Shown here in pieces: positions 28,295 through 36,126 of a stretch of 64,000 nucleotides of DNA. Under the pieces are notes generated by a model. It saw only the letters and a program-made list of their open reading frames with translations, did no database searches and had not been told where the DNA came from. The translations under genes were made by a program, and so were the position numbers. Source of the stretch: B1 sp964355075 (GTDB taxonomy: Bacteria > Bacteroidota > Bacteroidia > UKL13-3); contig CAYHCF010000004.1 of the NCBI GenBank assembly GCA_964355075.1, positions 62,001 through 126,000 of the forward strand, given 5' to 3'. Every line of letters starts with the position of its first letter. The first letter of the stretch is position 1.

Positions 28295-29647
28295 ATGCTA
28301 TATGGAATTATAAAATTGATTCTGCAAGTTACCATCAAGGTTTTTTTTCATTCCATTACAATAAAAAACAAGGAAGCTATTCCTGAAAATGGTCCGGTAT
28401 TGTTTTTAGCCAATCATCCTGCAACCTTTATGGATCCTATTGTGATGGCTTGTATTATTAAAAGAAAAGTTTTTTTTCTGGCCAAAGGATCCTTATTTAC
28501 CGGGCCTGTTATTTCGTGGATTTTAGCCCGTTTTAACCTGATTCCGATCTACCGCAAACAAGACGATCCCAGGTTGTTAAATAAAAACATGGATACCTTT
28601 AAAAAGTGTAATGAGCATTTGGAAAAGGGGGGTGCCATCATCATTTATCCTGAGGGAGTAAGTATAATTGAACGAAAATTAAAGCCTATCAAATCAGGCG
28701 CATCCCATATAGCGCTTTCGACCGAAGAGAAGAACGGTTTTAAGTTGGGAGTGAAGATTGTAAACATTGGTCTGAATTACGAGAATCAACAAAAATTCAA
28801 TAAAGATCTATATATCAATATTCATGAACCCATCCTTGTAAAATCTTTTGAAGAACGGTATAAAAAAGACAAAGTTGAGACCATCCGGGAGCTTACTCAT
28901 GAAATTGACAGGCAGCTTAGTACACTGGTAATTTCGGTTCCGGATGAAAAAACCGATCAATTTTTAAAGGACATTGAAACCCTTTATCTGCAACAATTAA
29001 AGGAGGAATGGGGCATATCGGGGAAACAGGTTCCGGCAGAATTTGCGATCACACAAAAAATCATAAAAGCAATTAATTATTTTTCTGAAATTGATCCTGC
29101 TTTTATTTCAACTATTCAAATACGTATAAAAAATTATTTCAGACATTTACATGTCTATCGGCTATCTGATTCCGATATTAAGACTTTTAATAATAATGGG
29201 GCAGTTTGGTTCAGCAATATTTTAAGACTCCTTTTCCTTTTATTCGGATTGCCAATCTATCTTTATGGATTAATCAACAATTATTTACCCTTTCAAATTC
29301 CAGATTGGATTGCAGCAAAAACCAAGGATTACCGCGGTGCCGTTGCGATGGTTTCGGGCATCGTAACTTTCACCATTTTTTATGCCTTTCAAATATTTTG
29401 GGTTTATGAATATACTCAAAGTCCCATATGGAGTATTCTGTATGGAATGAGTCTGCCCATAAGCGGATTTTTTGCATTTTACTATTGGAAGAATTTCAAT
29501 CTGGTTAAAAGCAAGTGGCTGCTGATAGCCTTATTTTACAGACGTAGTATCGTCTTTCGTCTTTTAGTTGAAGAACGCAGGAGTATCATAACCCAATTTG
29601 AAAAAGCTGAAAAAGATTTTATTCAAAAATTCCCTGAAACCGAATGA
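28295..29647 (+). CDS. 1-acyl-glycerol-3-phosphate acyltransferase-like (PlsC family) membrane protein
   Basis: The 450-aa protein opens with a PlsC acyltransferase domain: NHPATFMDP (the H-x4-D catalytic pair, about residue 40), FNLIPIYRK and the YPEGVS substrate-binding motif (about 125). A helical region follows, and two or three hydrophobic segments fall at about 305-400. It should transfer an acyl chain to a glycerophosphate or similar acceptor at the inner membrane. The long C-terminal extension with extra membrane helices is larger than standard PlsC (about 240 aa), so the substrate may differ. It ends convergent to the CoA-disulfide reductase gene. Confidence 0.85.
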   Translation: MLYGIIKLILQVTIKVFFHSITIKNKEAIPENGPVLFLANHPATFMDPIVMACIIKRKVFFLAKGSLFTGPVISWILARFNLIPIYRKQDDPRLLNKNMDTFKKCNEHLEKGGAIIIYPEGVSIIERKLKPIKSGASHIALSTEEKNGFKLGVKIVNIGLNYENQQKFNKDLYINIHEPILVKSFEERYKKDKVETIRELTHEIDRQLSTLVISVPDEKTDQFLKDIETLYLQQLKEEWGISGKQVPAEFAITQKIIKAINYFSEIDPAFISTIQIRIKNYFRHLHVYRLSDSDIKTFNNNGAVWFSNILRLLFLLFGLPIYLYGLINNYLPFQIPDWIAAKTKDYRGAVAMVSGIVTFTIFYAFQIFWVYEYTQSPIWSILYGMSLPISGFFAFYYWKNFNLVKSKWLLIALFYRRSIVFRLLVEERRSIITQFEKAEKDFIQKFPETE

Positions 29648-29668
29648 GACCGGAATTCAACTCCGCAT

Positions 29669-31375
29669 TTAGGCCAAAACCAATTTATTCGATTCCGCCT
29701 CTTTTTTTTTCATAAAAACCTGTTCCGTTTCGGCCATTGCATGCTTCCAGGTTTGGTAGCCACCCGAAAGATTAAAAATATTTTCATACCCCTTTTGAAT
29801 TAAAATTCTTTGCGCCAAATAACCTCTCTGACCAACAGCACAATATACTATTATTTTCCTGTCAGGCGGAATTTCATCTATGCGTTCACGCAAAGCATCT
29901 AAAGGCAGGTTTTTTGCACCTGGAATATGTCCGGATTTGAATTCCAATAATGTTCTAACATCAATGATAAATTCCTGTTGATCTTCCAAACCCAACTCGT
30001 TCCAATACACCACATTCATTTTTTTGAGAAGCATGTTTTCGGCAACAAAACCAGCGATATTTACCGGATCTTTTGCAGAAGAATAGGGAGGCGCATACGC
30101 ATGCTCAATTTCTGCCAATTCGAAAATGGTACTGCCTCTTTTTATTACAGAAGATAACATTTCAATTCGTTTATCAGCGCCTTCATATCCGACAACCTGG
30201 GCTCCATACAATTTCCCACTTTCAGAAGAAAAGGCCAATTGAATGGTCATCTGTGCTGCGCCCGGATAATAACCTGCATGGGAACCGCTATGGGTAGTAG
30301 AAATCACATGACTGATATTTGATTTTTTTAATTGTTTTGAAGGCATTCCTGCCGTGGCAATGGTCATGTCGAATACTTTTACAATGGCCGTATTGATGGC
30401 TCCATTGTATTTTTCGGTATTCCCCAACACGATATTATTGGCACAAATACGACCTTGTTTATTGGCGGGACCTGCCAAAAAGGTGCTCATCGAATTTCCT
30501 GTTATCGGATTGCTAAACTCTATTGCATCGCCTACTGCATAAATATCGGGGTCTGAAGTTTGAAGATACTCATTTACCCAGATTCCTTTAGCGGTTCCCA
30601 GATTCAACCCCGCCCCAACTGCAAGTCTGGTATCCGGACGAACTCCAATGGAAAGAATCACCAGATCTGCTTCAATCGGTTCGCTGTCTTTAATGGATAC
30701 ACTTATTCCTGTTTTGTTTTTTTCAAATCCAACCACACTTGTGTTCAGGCGCAGATCTATTCCTTTTTTTCTGATATGTTGTTGCACAATGGCAGCAATG
30801 GTAAAATCAACAGGAGCCAAAATCTGCTCTCCCATTTCAATAATACTTACTTCCATACCCAGCAAATGAAGATTTTCTGCCATTTCAAGTCCGATAAAAC
30901 CTCCACCAATCACAACCGCTTTGCCCGATTTGTTCATATTGGCATAGGCTTTTATATAATCGGTATCATTAACATTTCTGAGTGTAAATATTCCTTCACT
31001 CATTATTCCGGGTAAAGGTGGTTTAACCGGCTCAGCACCGGGAGATAAAATCAATTTATCATAATTTTCGGAGTAAACCAATCCTGTTTTCTGATCACGC
31101 GCTTCAATGGTTTTGGCTTTTGGATCAATTGAAAGCACTTCGGTTTGAACACGAACATCAATATTGAATCTTTGGTTAAAAGCGGCTGCTGTTTGCACAA
31201 ACAATTTATTCCGGTCCTTTATTACATTACCAATATAGTAGGGTAAGCCACAATTGGCATACGAAATATATTCTCCCTTTTCAAAAATAACGATCTCAGC
31301 TTTTTCATCTAATCTCCTTAATCTGGCAGCAGCACTTGCTCCACCGGCAACTGCCCCAATAATTACATATTTCAT
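29669..31375 (-). CDS. CoA-disulfide reductase-type flavoprotein with C-terminal rhodanese domain
   Basis: ATG 31375 (568 aa) is chosen because it forms an ATGA overlap with the preceding rhodanese gene; another ATG lies 12 bp upstream. Domains in order: FAD-binding GAVAGGASAAARLRR; the redox motif YANCGLPYYIGN with the active Cys; NAD-binding VVIGGGFIGLEMAENL; the second FAD motif DIYAVGDA; a dimerisation domain; and a rhodanese domain (about 455-550) with CAVGQRGYLAQR. Such fusions reduce CoA disulfide, CoA-persulfide or polysulfide with NAD(P)H. Context (rhodanese, Crp) points to sulfane-sulfur handling. A 70-bp piece of its 3' end is duplicated at 34871-34940. Confidence 0.9.
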   Translation of the reverse strand: MKYVIIGAVAGGASAAARLRRLDEKAEIVIFEKGEYISYANCGLPYYIGNVIKDRNKLFVQTAAAFNQRFNIDVRVQTEVLSIDPKAKTIEARDQKTGLVYSENYDKLILSPGAEPVKPPLPGIMSEGIFTLRNVNDTDYIKAYANMNKSGKAVVIGGGFIGLEMAENLHLLGMEVSIIEMGEQILAPVDFTIAAIVQQHIRKKGIDLRLNTSVVGFEKNKTGISVSIKDSEPIEADLVILSIGVRPDTRLAVGAGLNLGTAKGIWVNEYLQTSDPDIYAVGDAIEFSNPITGNSMSTFLAGPANKQGRICANNIVLGNTEKYNGAINTAIVKVFDMTIATAGMPSKQLKKSNISHVISTTHSGSHAGYYPGAAQMTIQLAFSSESGKLYGAQVVGYEGADKRIEMLSSVIKRGSTIFELAEIEHAYAPPYSSAKDPVNIAGFVAENMLLKKMNVVYWNELGLEDQQEFIIDVRTLLEFKSGHIPGAKNLPLDALRERIDEIPPDRKIIVYCAVGQRGYLAQRILIQKGYENIFNLSGGYQTWKHAMAETEQVFMKKKEAESNKLVLA

Positions 31376-31653
31376 GCGTTGCAACATATATCATTTACAT
31401 CAATCCAGGATCCGCCATTTTCACAATCAATTCCCTGTTGTTGCAAAAATTCGGTTGCCTGCATACTCCGTGCACCGGATGCACAGCATAGAATTATTTT
31501 TTTCAGTTGTTTGAGTTCATCCATTCTGTTGGGGATTTCCTGTAAAGGAATGTTTCTGCTTCCTGCAACGTGACCGCCCATAAATTCTCCCGGAGTGCGC
31601 ACATCCACAATGGCTATATCTCCATTTTTCAAAAGTGTACCTAAATTTTGCAT
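31372..31653 (-). CDS. Small single-domain rhodanese
   Basis: From ATG 31653 the protein is 93 aa, the normal size of a stand-alone rhodanese domain; an upstream ATG at 31701 would add 16 residues of no visible homology. The domain has the DVRTPGEFMGGHVAGSRNIP opening and the active loop CCASGARS with the catalytic Cys preceded by another Cys. It transfers sulfane sulfur. A final DICCNA adds two more cysteines, which is unusual. The stop overlaps the start of the flavoprotein gene (ATGA), so the two are coupled. Confidence 0.88.
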   Translation of the reverse strand: MQNLGTLLKNGDIAIVDVRTPGEFMGGHVAGSRNIPLQEIPNRMDELKQLKKIILCCASGARSMQATEFLQQQGIDCENGGSWIDVNDICCNA

Positions 31654-31710
31654 GATAAATTTGTTTTTATTTTGGCTACAAATTTCGGAACCATCATTCA
31701 TACTATATGT

Positions 31711-31720
31711 AACATTTGTT
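31711..31720. promoter_or_regulatory. Possible Crp/Fnr-type operator
   Basis: AACATTTGTT is an inverted repeat (AACA / TGTT) between the Crp-family gene and the rhodanese start, about 58-67 bp upstream of ATG 31653. That is a plausible place for regulation of the sulfur genes by the adjacent Crp/Fnr protein. The motif is short and its link to this regulator is inference. Confidence 0.22.
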
Positions 31721-31752
31721 GGATAACAAAAAAAGATATGAATTTTTAGAAC

Positions 31753-32388
31753 TTATACCAGAAGTTCAATATTATTTCTGCCCAAAATAACCATTTTTTT
31801 TAATTCCATAGTTCGGAGAAGTCTGCTAATAGCTTCCCGGTGCGTATGCAACTCATCGGCAATTTGCTGATGTGTAATTTCAATGGAAGTGGACTGTTTT
31901 GCCTGACAGCGTCCTTTCAGGTAATGCAGCAATTGTTTATCCATATTGTTAAAAGCAATCAGGTCGATTACTTCCAGTAATTCAGCAAAGCGGTTATTGT
32001 AATTGTTGCTGATAAACGCCTTCCATTCGGTGTATTTATACCAATCGTTGGTATATCGAACCGGTATTTGTAAGAATTCGGTATGGTCTTCGGCAACTGC
32101 TTTAATCAGACTTTTATTCCCGGCCTGACAGCAGGTAATAGACATGGCGCAGGTTTGACCCGGATATAAATGATAAAGAAAAACCTCATTGCCATCCTCA
32201 TCCGAGCGGAGAACACGGATACAGCCTTTTAATACAATGGGGATATAACGAATCTCCTCACCAGGTTTTAGCACTAACTCATCGGCACGAATTGTTTTAA
32301 CGCTCGCAACTTGAAGTAAGTCGGCTATTAATTTGGGATCTCTGAAAAACCCCAGCTTGTTAATTTGTTGCTGTATATCTGAATTCAT
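31753..32388 (-). CDS. Crp/Fnr family transcriptional regulator
   Basis: The 211-aa protein has an N-terminal cyclic-nucleotide-binding-fold sensor (KPGEEIRYIPIVLKGCIRVL ... EVFLYHLYPGQTCAMS) and a C-terminal helix-turn-helix with ITHQQIADELHTHREAISRLLR. A vicinal Cys pair (SITCCQAG) lies in the sensor domain, where Fnr-like or redox/sulfur-sensing members also keep cysteines. There is no N-terminal Cys cluster of the classical Fnr type. It sits 51 bp or more upstream of the rhodanese/flavoprotein pair on the same strand and probably controls it. Confidence 0.88.
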   Translation of the reverse strand: MNSDIQQQINKLGFFRDPKLIADLLQVASVKTIRADELVLKPGEEIRYIPIVLKGCIRVLRSDEDGNEVFLYHLYPGQTCAMSITCCQAGNKSLIKAVAEDHTEFLQIPVRYTNDWYKYTEWKAFISNNYNNRFAELLEVIDLIAFNNMDKQLLHYLKGRCQAKQSTSIEITHQQIADELHTHREAISRLLRTMELKKMVILGRNNIELLV

Positions 32389-32450
32389 TTTCTGAAATTA
32401 AAGTAAGCGTTATTTATGGGAGCATAAGGTAAGAAATATCCGGGATCATA

Positions 32451-33158
32451 TTATTGTTTTTCTGTATTTAAAATAAACCCGACCCCAAAAACATTCTCAA
32501 TGTTAAGTTGAGGATCGTCCTTCAGGTATTTTCGGATTTTGGTAATAAACACGTCGAGGCTACGACCCAGAAAATAATCATTTTCACCCCATAAATCCCT
32601 GAGTAATTCCTCGCGTTTTACCAGTTTGTTTTGGTGCTTGCATAAATACCTGAGGATCTCACTCTCTTTTTCAGTAATTCTTTTTGTTTTACCATAAATC
32701 ATTAATGATTGATTGGAAAAGTCAAAGGTAAACTTCCCAATCGTAACCAATTCTTTTTCGCCCTTATTTTTTTCAGGAGAAGTTCTTCTGATGACTGCTT
32801 TTATTTTCCAAAGCAATTCTTCCTCATCAAACGGTTTTGTGATGTAATCGTCGGCACCTAAATCATATCCTTTCAATTTATCTTCTTTTAAGGATTTGGC
32901 TGTAATAAACAGGATTGGGATTTTTTTGTCTTTTATTCTGATTTCTTTAGCCAAAGTGAATCCGTCCATTTTTGGGAGCATAATATCTAATAAACATAAA
33001 TTAAACTGGCCGGATTGAAATGCTTTCAGGGCTAATTCACCGTCTCTGCATAGCTTTATATCGTACCCTTCTGCTTCTAAATAATCAACTAAAAGCATAC
33101 CCAGATTCAGATCGTCTTCAGCAAGTAATATCTTAAGTTTATCATTTACCATTTTCAA
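32451..33158 (-). CDS. OmpR/PhoB-family response regulator
   Basis: The 235-aa protein has an N-terminal receiver domain: acidic pocket AEDD, phospho-acceptor Asp in LLDIMLPKMDG, the Thr/Lys switch residues (FITAKS, ITKPFDEEEL). A C-terminal winged-helix DNA-binding domain follows (RITEKESEILRYL, RSLDVFITKIRKYL). It overlaps the upstream histidine kinase gene by 17 bp, so they form a coupled pair. Targets are unknown; the divergent Cys-rich gene at 34547 is a natural candidate. Confidence 0.95.
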   Translation of the reverse strand: MKMVNDKLKILLAEDDLNLGMLLVDYLEAEGYDIKLCRDGELALKAFQSGQFNLCLLDIMLPKMDGFTLAKEIRIKDKKIPILFITAKSLKEDKLKGYDLGADDYITKPFDEEELLWKIKAVIRRTSPEKNKGEKELVTIGKFTFDFSNQSLMIYGKTKRITEKESEILRYLCKHQNKLVKREELLRDLWGENDYFLGRSLDVFITKIRKYLKDDPQLNIENVFGVGFILNTEKQ

Positions 33159-34413
33159 ACGGGATTGTTATTTTAAAAGTTGTTCCTATTCCGCTTTCGC
33201 TTTGAATTTCAATATTGCCCTGATGCAATTGTACGATCTTTTTTACATAGGATAAACCGAGTCCAAAACCTTTTACATCGTGGATATCACCGGTTGGAAC
33301 ACGGAAGAACTTTTCGAAAACCCGATTCAGGTATTCTTTATCAATACCCACTCCATTATCGGAAATTTTCCATACCAGATTGTGACCGGTATTTAGTGTT
33401 TGAATCACGATTTCAGGTTTACCTTTGGAATACTTTATTGCATTATCAATTAAATTGCAAATAGCGTTTATCAGGTGTTTTTTATCTCCCCAAACAACAA
33501 AGCAATCTGCTTTCAGATTCAATTTCAAATTGCCATTCTTATTCTCAATCTGAAGGTTCATACCCTTTACAGCCTCATAAATCAGCTGATGAAAATCCAA
33601 ATCGGTTTTCATCAAAAGCATATCTCCTCTTTCCAGCTCCGACATGCTTAATACTTGTTCTACCTGAAGCCTGAGCTTGTCGTTTTCCTGCAATATAATT
33701 TCTGCATAATGTTTTATTTTATCGTGTTGCATCAGGTTTGAATCCCTGATAATAAATTTACCTGCTAATGCAATATTTGTCAAAGGTGTTTTAAATTCAT
33801 GCGTCATATTATTGATGAAACCAGTGGTATGTTCAGCTATTTTTTTCTCTTTAATCAGGGAAAAAACCGTTCTCCAAAATAGAATAAGGACCACAATGAT
33901 CAGCACAAGGGAAGCGAAAAATGGAGTACTTAATTCATCCAAAATAAACTGTTTTTTGGCAGGGAAAATCAACTTCAATTCCAGGCCACTTTTATTTGCC
34001 AATGCATCCAACCTACGTTTATATACATTCTGTTTCAATACACCTTCCTCTTGCGTATCTCCATTTACACCCGGCTTTATGATTTCAAAAGAGTATTTTA
34101 AATGAAAATTGTAAAACTTCATGAATCTTTTGAGCAAGGCATCAATTTTTTTCACCTCCCCATCCTCCAGTTTCAACCTGCAATCCTTGCCCCCTTCCAT
34201 CAAACAAACCCTGTCCATATTCAGACAGGCTTCCTTATCTGAACAGAGCGCCTCTGCGGTTCTGGATAGAACCATATTTGCTTTCTCATTAAATAAATCC
34301 TCTTTGGCTTTTGCCGCTTGTATGATCCAGTTTACCTGAATAAACAGTAAGATCGACAAGGCAATAAATGATATGGCTATCAATAAAAAGTTTCTGTATG
34401 ATTTCATCTTCAA
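33142..34413 (-). CDS. Sensor histidine kinase with a Cys-rich periplasmic domain
   Basis: The 423-aa protein has two membrane segments (residues about 8-29 and 163-185) that bracket a periplasmic sensor of about 130 residues. The kinase core has the H-box NNMTHEFKTPLTN, N-box NAICNLIDNAIKYS, and G-boxes DNGVGIDKE and GFGLGLSYV. The sensor loop contains four cysteines in a tight pattern (C-x6-C-x6-C-x7-C, near residues 57-79), unusual for a periplasmic region. This suggests sensing of metal or redox state. It is divergent from a gene for a Cys-rich exported protein. Confidence 0.93.
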   Translation of the reverse strand: MKMKSYRNFLLIAISFIALSILLFIQVNWIIQAAKAKEDLFNEKANMVLSRTAEALCSDKEACLNMDRVCLMEGGKDCRLKLEDGEVKKIDALLKRFMKFYNFHLKYSFEIIKPGVNGDTQEEGVLKQNVYKRRLDALANKSGLELKLIFPAKKQFILDELSTPFFASLVLIIVVLILFWRTVFSLIKEKKIAEHTTGFINNMTHEFKTPLTNIALAGKFIIRDSNLMQHDKIKHYAEIILQENDKLRLQVEQVLSMSELERGDMLLMKTDLDFHQLIYEAVKGMNLQIENKNGNLKLNLKADCFVVWGDKKHLINAICNLIDNAIKYSKGKPEIVIQTLNTGHNLVWKISDNGVGIDKEYLNRVFEKFFRVPTGDIHDVKGFGLGLSYVKKIVQLHQGNIEIQSESGIGTTFKITIPFENGK

Positions 34414-34492
34414 GGTTCAAAGCTAAGTATTTAAAGTATTTTATATATTGCCTTAACAAGTCGTTAACAAAGTAATAACTTCCTGATAACAG

Positions 34493-34520
34493 TTCGTGTT
34501 TAGGTTCAGTTATACCTTTG
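34493..34520 (+). promoter_or_regulatory. Candidate Bacteroidota-type promoter for the Cys-rich gene
   Basis: TACCTTTG (34513-34520) fits the Bacteroidota -7 consensus TAnnTTTG. TTCG at 34493 lies at about the distance expected for the -33 element. Transcription would start about 20 bp before the ATG at 34547. The -33 match is weak. Confidence 0.42.
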
Positions 34521-34546
34521 TGGTACAAATTTTAAAAAATTAAATC

Positions 34547-34810
34547 ATGAAAAAGTTAATTCTAACCTCAGCTACTTTATTGTTTTTAGGTTTTACTGTA
34601 TTTGCCGGAGATGGCGATAAATGCCGTAAAAAATGTGACAAAAAGTGTGACAAAAAAGAATGTGTAAAAGACGCCAATGGCGACAAAAAATGTAGCAAAG
34701 CAGATTGCAAACACGATGCAAAATGCGATAAAGAGCAGTCTAAAAACTGTGCGAAGAAATGTAAGGCCGAAGCGGGTAAGCCGGAAATAATGCCGGTTGA
34801 AACCAAATAG
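34547..34810 (+). CDS. Small exported Cys/Lys-rich protein, possible metal binder
   Basis: The 87-aa protein has a signal peptide (residues 1-20, ending VFAG). The mature part of about 65 residues has nine cysteines, mostly spaced by 3-5 residues among Lys and Asp (C-x3-C-x3-C-x4-C...). No known family is recognised; the composition recalls metallothionein-like or disulfide-rich periplasmic proteins. Location beside a two-component system with a Cys-rich sensor suggests a common stimulus. The last 11 codons are duplicated at 36253-36286, just past the gene cassette. A long antisense open frame exists but looks like a shadow. Confidence 0.75.
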   Translation: MKKLILTSATLLFLGFTVFAGDGDKCRKKCDKKCDKKECVKDANGDKKCSKADCKHDAKCDKEQSKNCAKKCKAEAGKPEIMPVETK

Positions 34811-34862
34811 GTAAAGCTGTTTCTTTACAGCGAAATTCCTGCCTTCAGCTTCTCGGCATTCT
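34777..34862. repeat. Direct repeat copy A: Cys-rich gene tail plus prfA 3' end
   Basis: 86 bp that match 36253-36339 with six mismatches and one single-base indel. They span the last codons of the Cys-rich gene, the 14-bp gap, and the final 38 bp of prfA. The 38 prfA bases are identical in both copies (34825-34862 and 36302-36339). Copy A leaves prfA homology abruptly at 34862 and passes into a fragment of another gene. Confidence 0.9.
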
Positions 34863-34870
34863 AAGCTAAC

Positions 34871-34940
34871 TGCTCCGTTTCAGCCATCGCATGCTTCCGG
34901 GTTTGGTAGCCACCCAAAAGATTAAAAATATTTTCATGCC
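34871..34940 (-). pseudogene. Fragment of the CoA-disulfide reductase/rhodanese gene 3' end
   Basis: This 70-bp stretch matches 29721-29790 at 64 of 70 positions without gaps, in the same orientation. On the minus strand it reads ENIFNLLGGYQTRKHAMAETEQ, equivalent to the C-terminal rhodanese segment of the flavoprotein, and then runs into a stop. It has no start and cannot encode a domain. It is either a recombination scar or the remnant of a second rhodanese gene. Confidence 0.85.
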
Positions 34941-34971
34941 CATTCTGTTACACTCCGGGGATAAGAAAATA

Positions 34972-35107
34972 TCGAATATCGAATATCGAACGTCGAATAT
35001 CGAAGTATAGAACTGAGGTAAATCAGGTATTTGGCACTTCATCATTCATCATTCCCTGTTTCCCTTACTTCATCATTCGGCGTTCATCATTCGATATTCA
35101 TCATTTC
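34972..35107. repeat. 7-bp tandem repeat and following spacer
   Basis: Positions 34972-35107 open with five head-to-tail copies of TCGAATA or close variants (34972-34978, 34979-34985, 34986-34992, 34993-34999, 35000-35007). A non-coding stretch leads into the next repeat. Slippage-type repeats of this sort occur between genes in Bacteroidota; no function is implied. Confidence 0.7.
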
Positions 35108-35136
35108 CTATTTCCCTTACTTCATCATTCGGCTTT
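35047..35136. repeat. Two imperfect 38-bp direct repeats, 52-bp period
   Basis: 35047-35084 and 35099-35136 are near-identical 38-bp units that contain TTTCCCTTACTTCATCATTC. The motif CATCATTC and variants also recur between and around them. The region is non-coding. It looks like a decayed array of an intergenic repeat, not a CRISPR, because the units differ and the spacing is only 14 bp. Confidence 0.7.
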
Positions 35137-35347
35137 CGGCATTCATCATTTCCTAAAGTCCTGCCTGCACGTATTAAAATGCAAAAATAAATCCGTAACA
35201 ATTTGCTTTTCTCATTTATTATCGCAAGTTTCACCGGTTGGATTGTGGATAGTTTATTCACACTCTGCCGTTATGCCCAATGCTATAATTACAGTTTCCC
35301 TTTAATATTTTGTTAGTTTGGATGACAATTTTCTTTAAATTAGCTGA

Positions 35348-35878
35348 GTGAAAAATAAGCAGGAAACCGGACTTGACTTCATTATTGATAAACTAACCAA
35401 TTCTATCGAGAATGTGGTTACAGGGGACAGTTTTGCAACCGAGATCTCAGTCTTAACTAAAAATGACATAAAGCTTATTACCAAGACAAATGGTTGGGTT
35501 TTCAACTGGCGAGACGAATTAAAAGAACCAACACGTGAAGTGTATAAGCTAACCATTGTTAATAATTCGACAATAATACAGGGTTTGATAAGTTTGGAAG
35601 AGAAGTCTGACCATGTTTATATGCACTTGGTGGAAAGTGCACCATTCAACAAAGGAAAAACAAAAGTATATTCGGGTGTGGCTGGCAATTTAGTTGCTTA
35701 TGCTTGTAAATTTGCTTTTCAGCGTGGGTTTGAAGGTAATCTTTCTTTTATTTCAAAGACACAACTTATTGAACATTATATTCAAAGCTTGGGTGCTATT
35801 CATATTGGAAGACAACGAATGATTATTGAAACTCAAACTGCACTTAAACTCATGAATAAGTATTTTCCATTACAATAA
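35348..35878 (+). CDS. GNAT-like protein, cassette-borne
   Basis: The start is GTG at 35348, giving 176 aa. The second half has a GNAT-like arrangement: a beta-strand LHLVESAPF, a basic Gly-containing loop (YSGVAGNLVAYACKFAFQRG), then EGNLSFISKT and a final Y..LGA strand. This suggests acetyl-CoA binding, although the classical Q/RxxGxG/A is imperfect. No signal peptide or membrane segment is seen. Related proteins occur in Bacteroidota next to a short gene like the one downstream, 45 bp away. Inference: an acetyltransferase-type toxin or an accessory enzyme of a two-gene cassette. The homology is from recognition only. Confidence 0.72.
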   Translation: MKNKQETGLDFIIDKLTNSIENVVTGDSFATEISVLTKNDIKLITKTNGWVFNWRDELKEPTREVYKLTIVNNSTIIQGLISLEEKSDHVYMHLVESAPFNKGKTKVYSGVAGNLVAYACKFAFQRGFEGNLSFISKTQLIEHYIQSLGAIHIGRQRMIIETQTALKLMNKYFPLQ

Positions 35879-35923
35879 TATGAACTGCAAAGCAATCACG
35901 AATTCCATTAAAAAAATTGAATT

Positions 35924-36103
35924 ATGAGTAAAGCAAAAAAAATAGAACTAGATGTGGACTTTATTGGTGGCGTAAGGACATTGACTAAAGAGGATGAACA
36001 AGCAATTAGCGACTTTTTAAAACAGCGTAAACTTCAGCAGTCAAAATCTGTTTCCAAGACAAAGAAAATCAGGCCGCAAAAACGCGCAAAATCCATAGCG
36101 TGA
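35924..36103 (+). CDS. 59-aa basic partner protein of the cassette GNAT-like gene
   Basis: ATG AGT AAA at 35924 opens a 59-codon frame ending in TGA at 36101-36103. The N-terminal half (IELDVDFIGG...LTKEDEQAISDFLKQRK) looks structured, a short strand plus helix. The rest is Lys/Arg/Ser-rich and likely disordered. It is too short for most ORF callers. The size and the position directly after the GNAT-like gene fit an antitoxin or a small partner. The attC site starts 23 bp after its stop, as usual for the last gene of a cassette. Confidence 0.65.
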   Translation: MSKAKKIELDVDFIGGVRTLTKEDEQAISDFLKQRKLQQSKSVSKTKKIRPQKRAKSIA

Positions 36104-36126
36104 CCCTGCTGCTGAAAATAGCACTC

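Noticed and set aside
34540..34806. 88-aa frame antisense to the Cys-rich gene
   Set aside because: It is the mirror of a repetitive Cys/Lys codon pattern, giving a Phe/Ser/His-rich product. The plus-strand frame has a signal peptide and promoter box.
34972..35136. CRISPR array
   Set aside because: Units are imperfect, periods are 7 and 52 bp, spacers are similar to each other, and no cas gene is present.
35073..35261. 62-aa minus-strand open frame
   Set aside because: It runs through the CATCATTC repeats, has low-complexity composition (NDE, MMN) and no ribosome-binding or family signal.
35161..35270. A second attC just upstream of the cassette
   Set aside because: I looked for the reverse complement of the sequence before 35270 in the preceding 200 bp and found no matching arm. 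The left flank looks like an ordinary or secondary insertion site.
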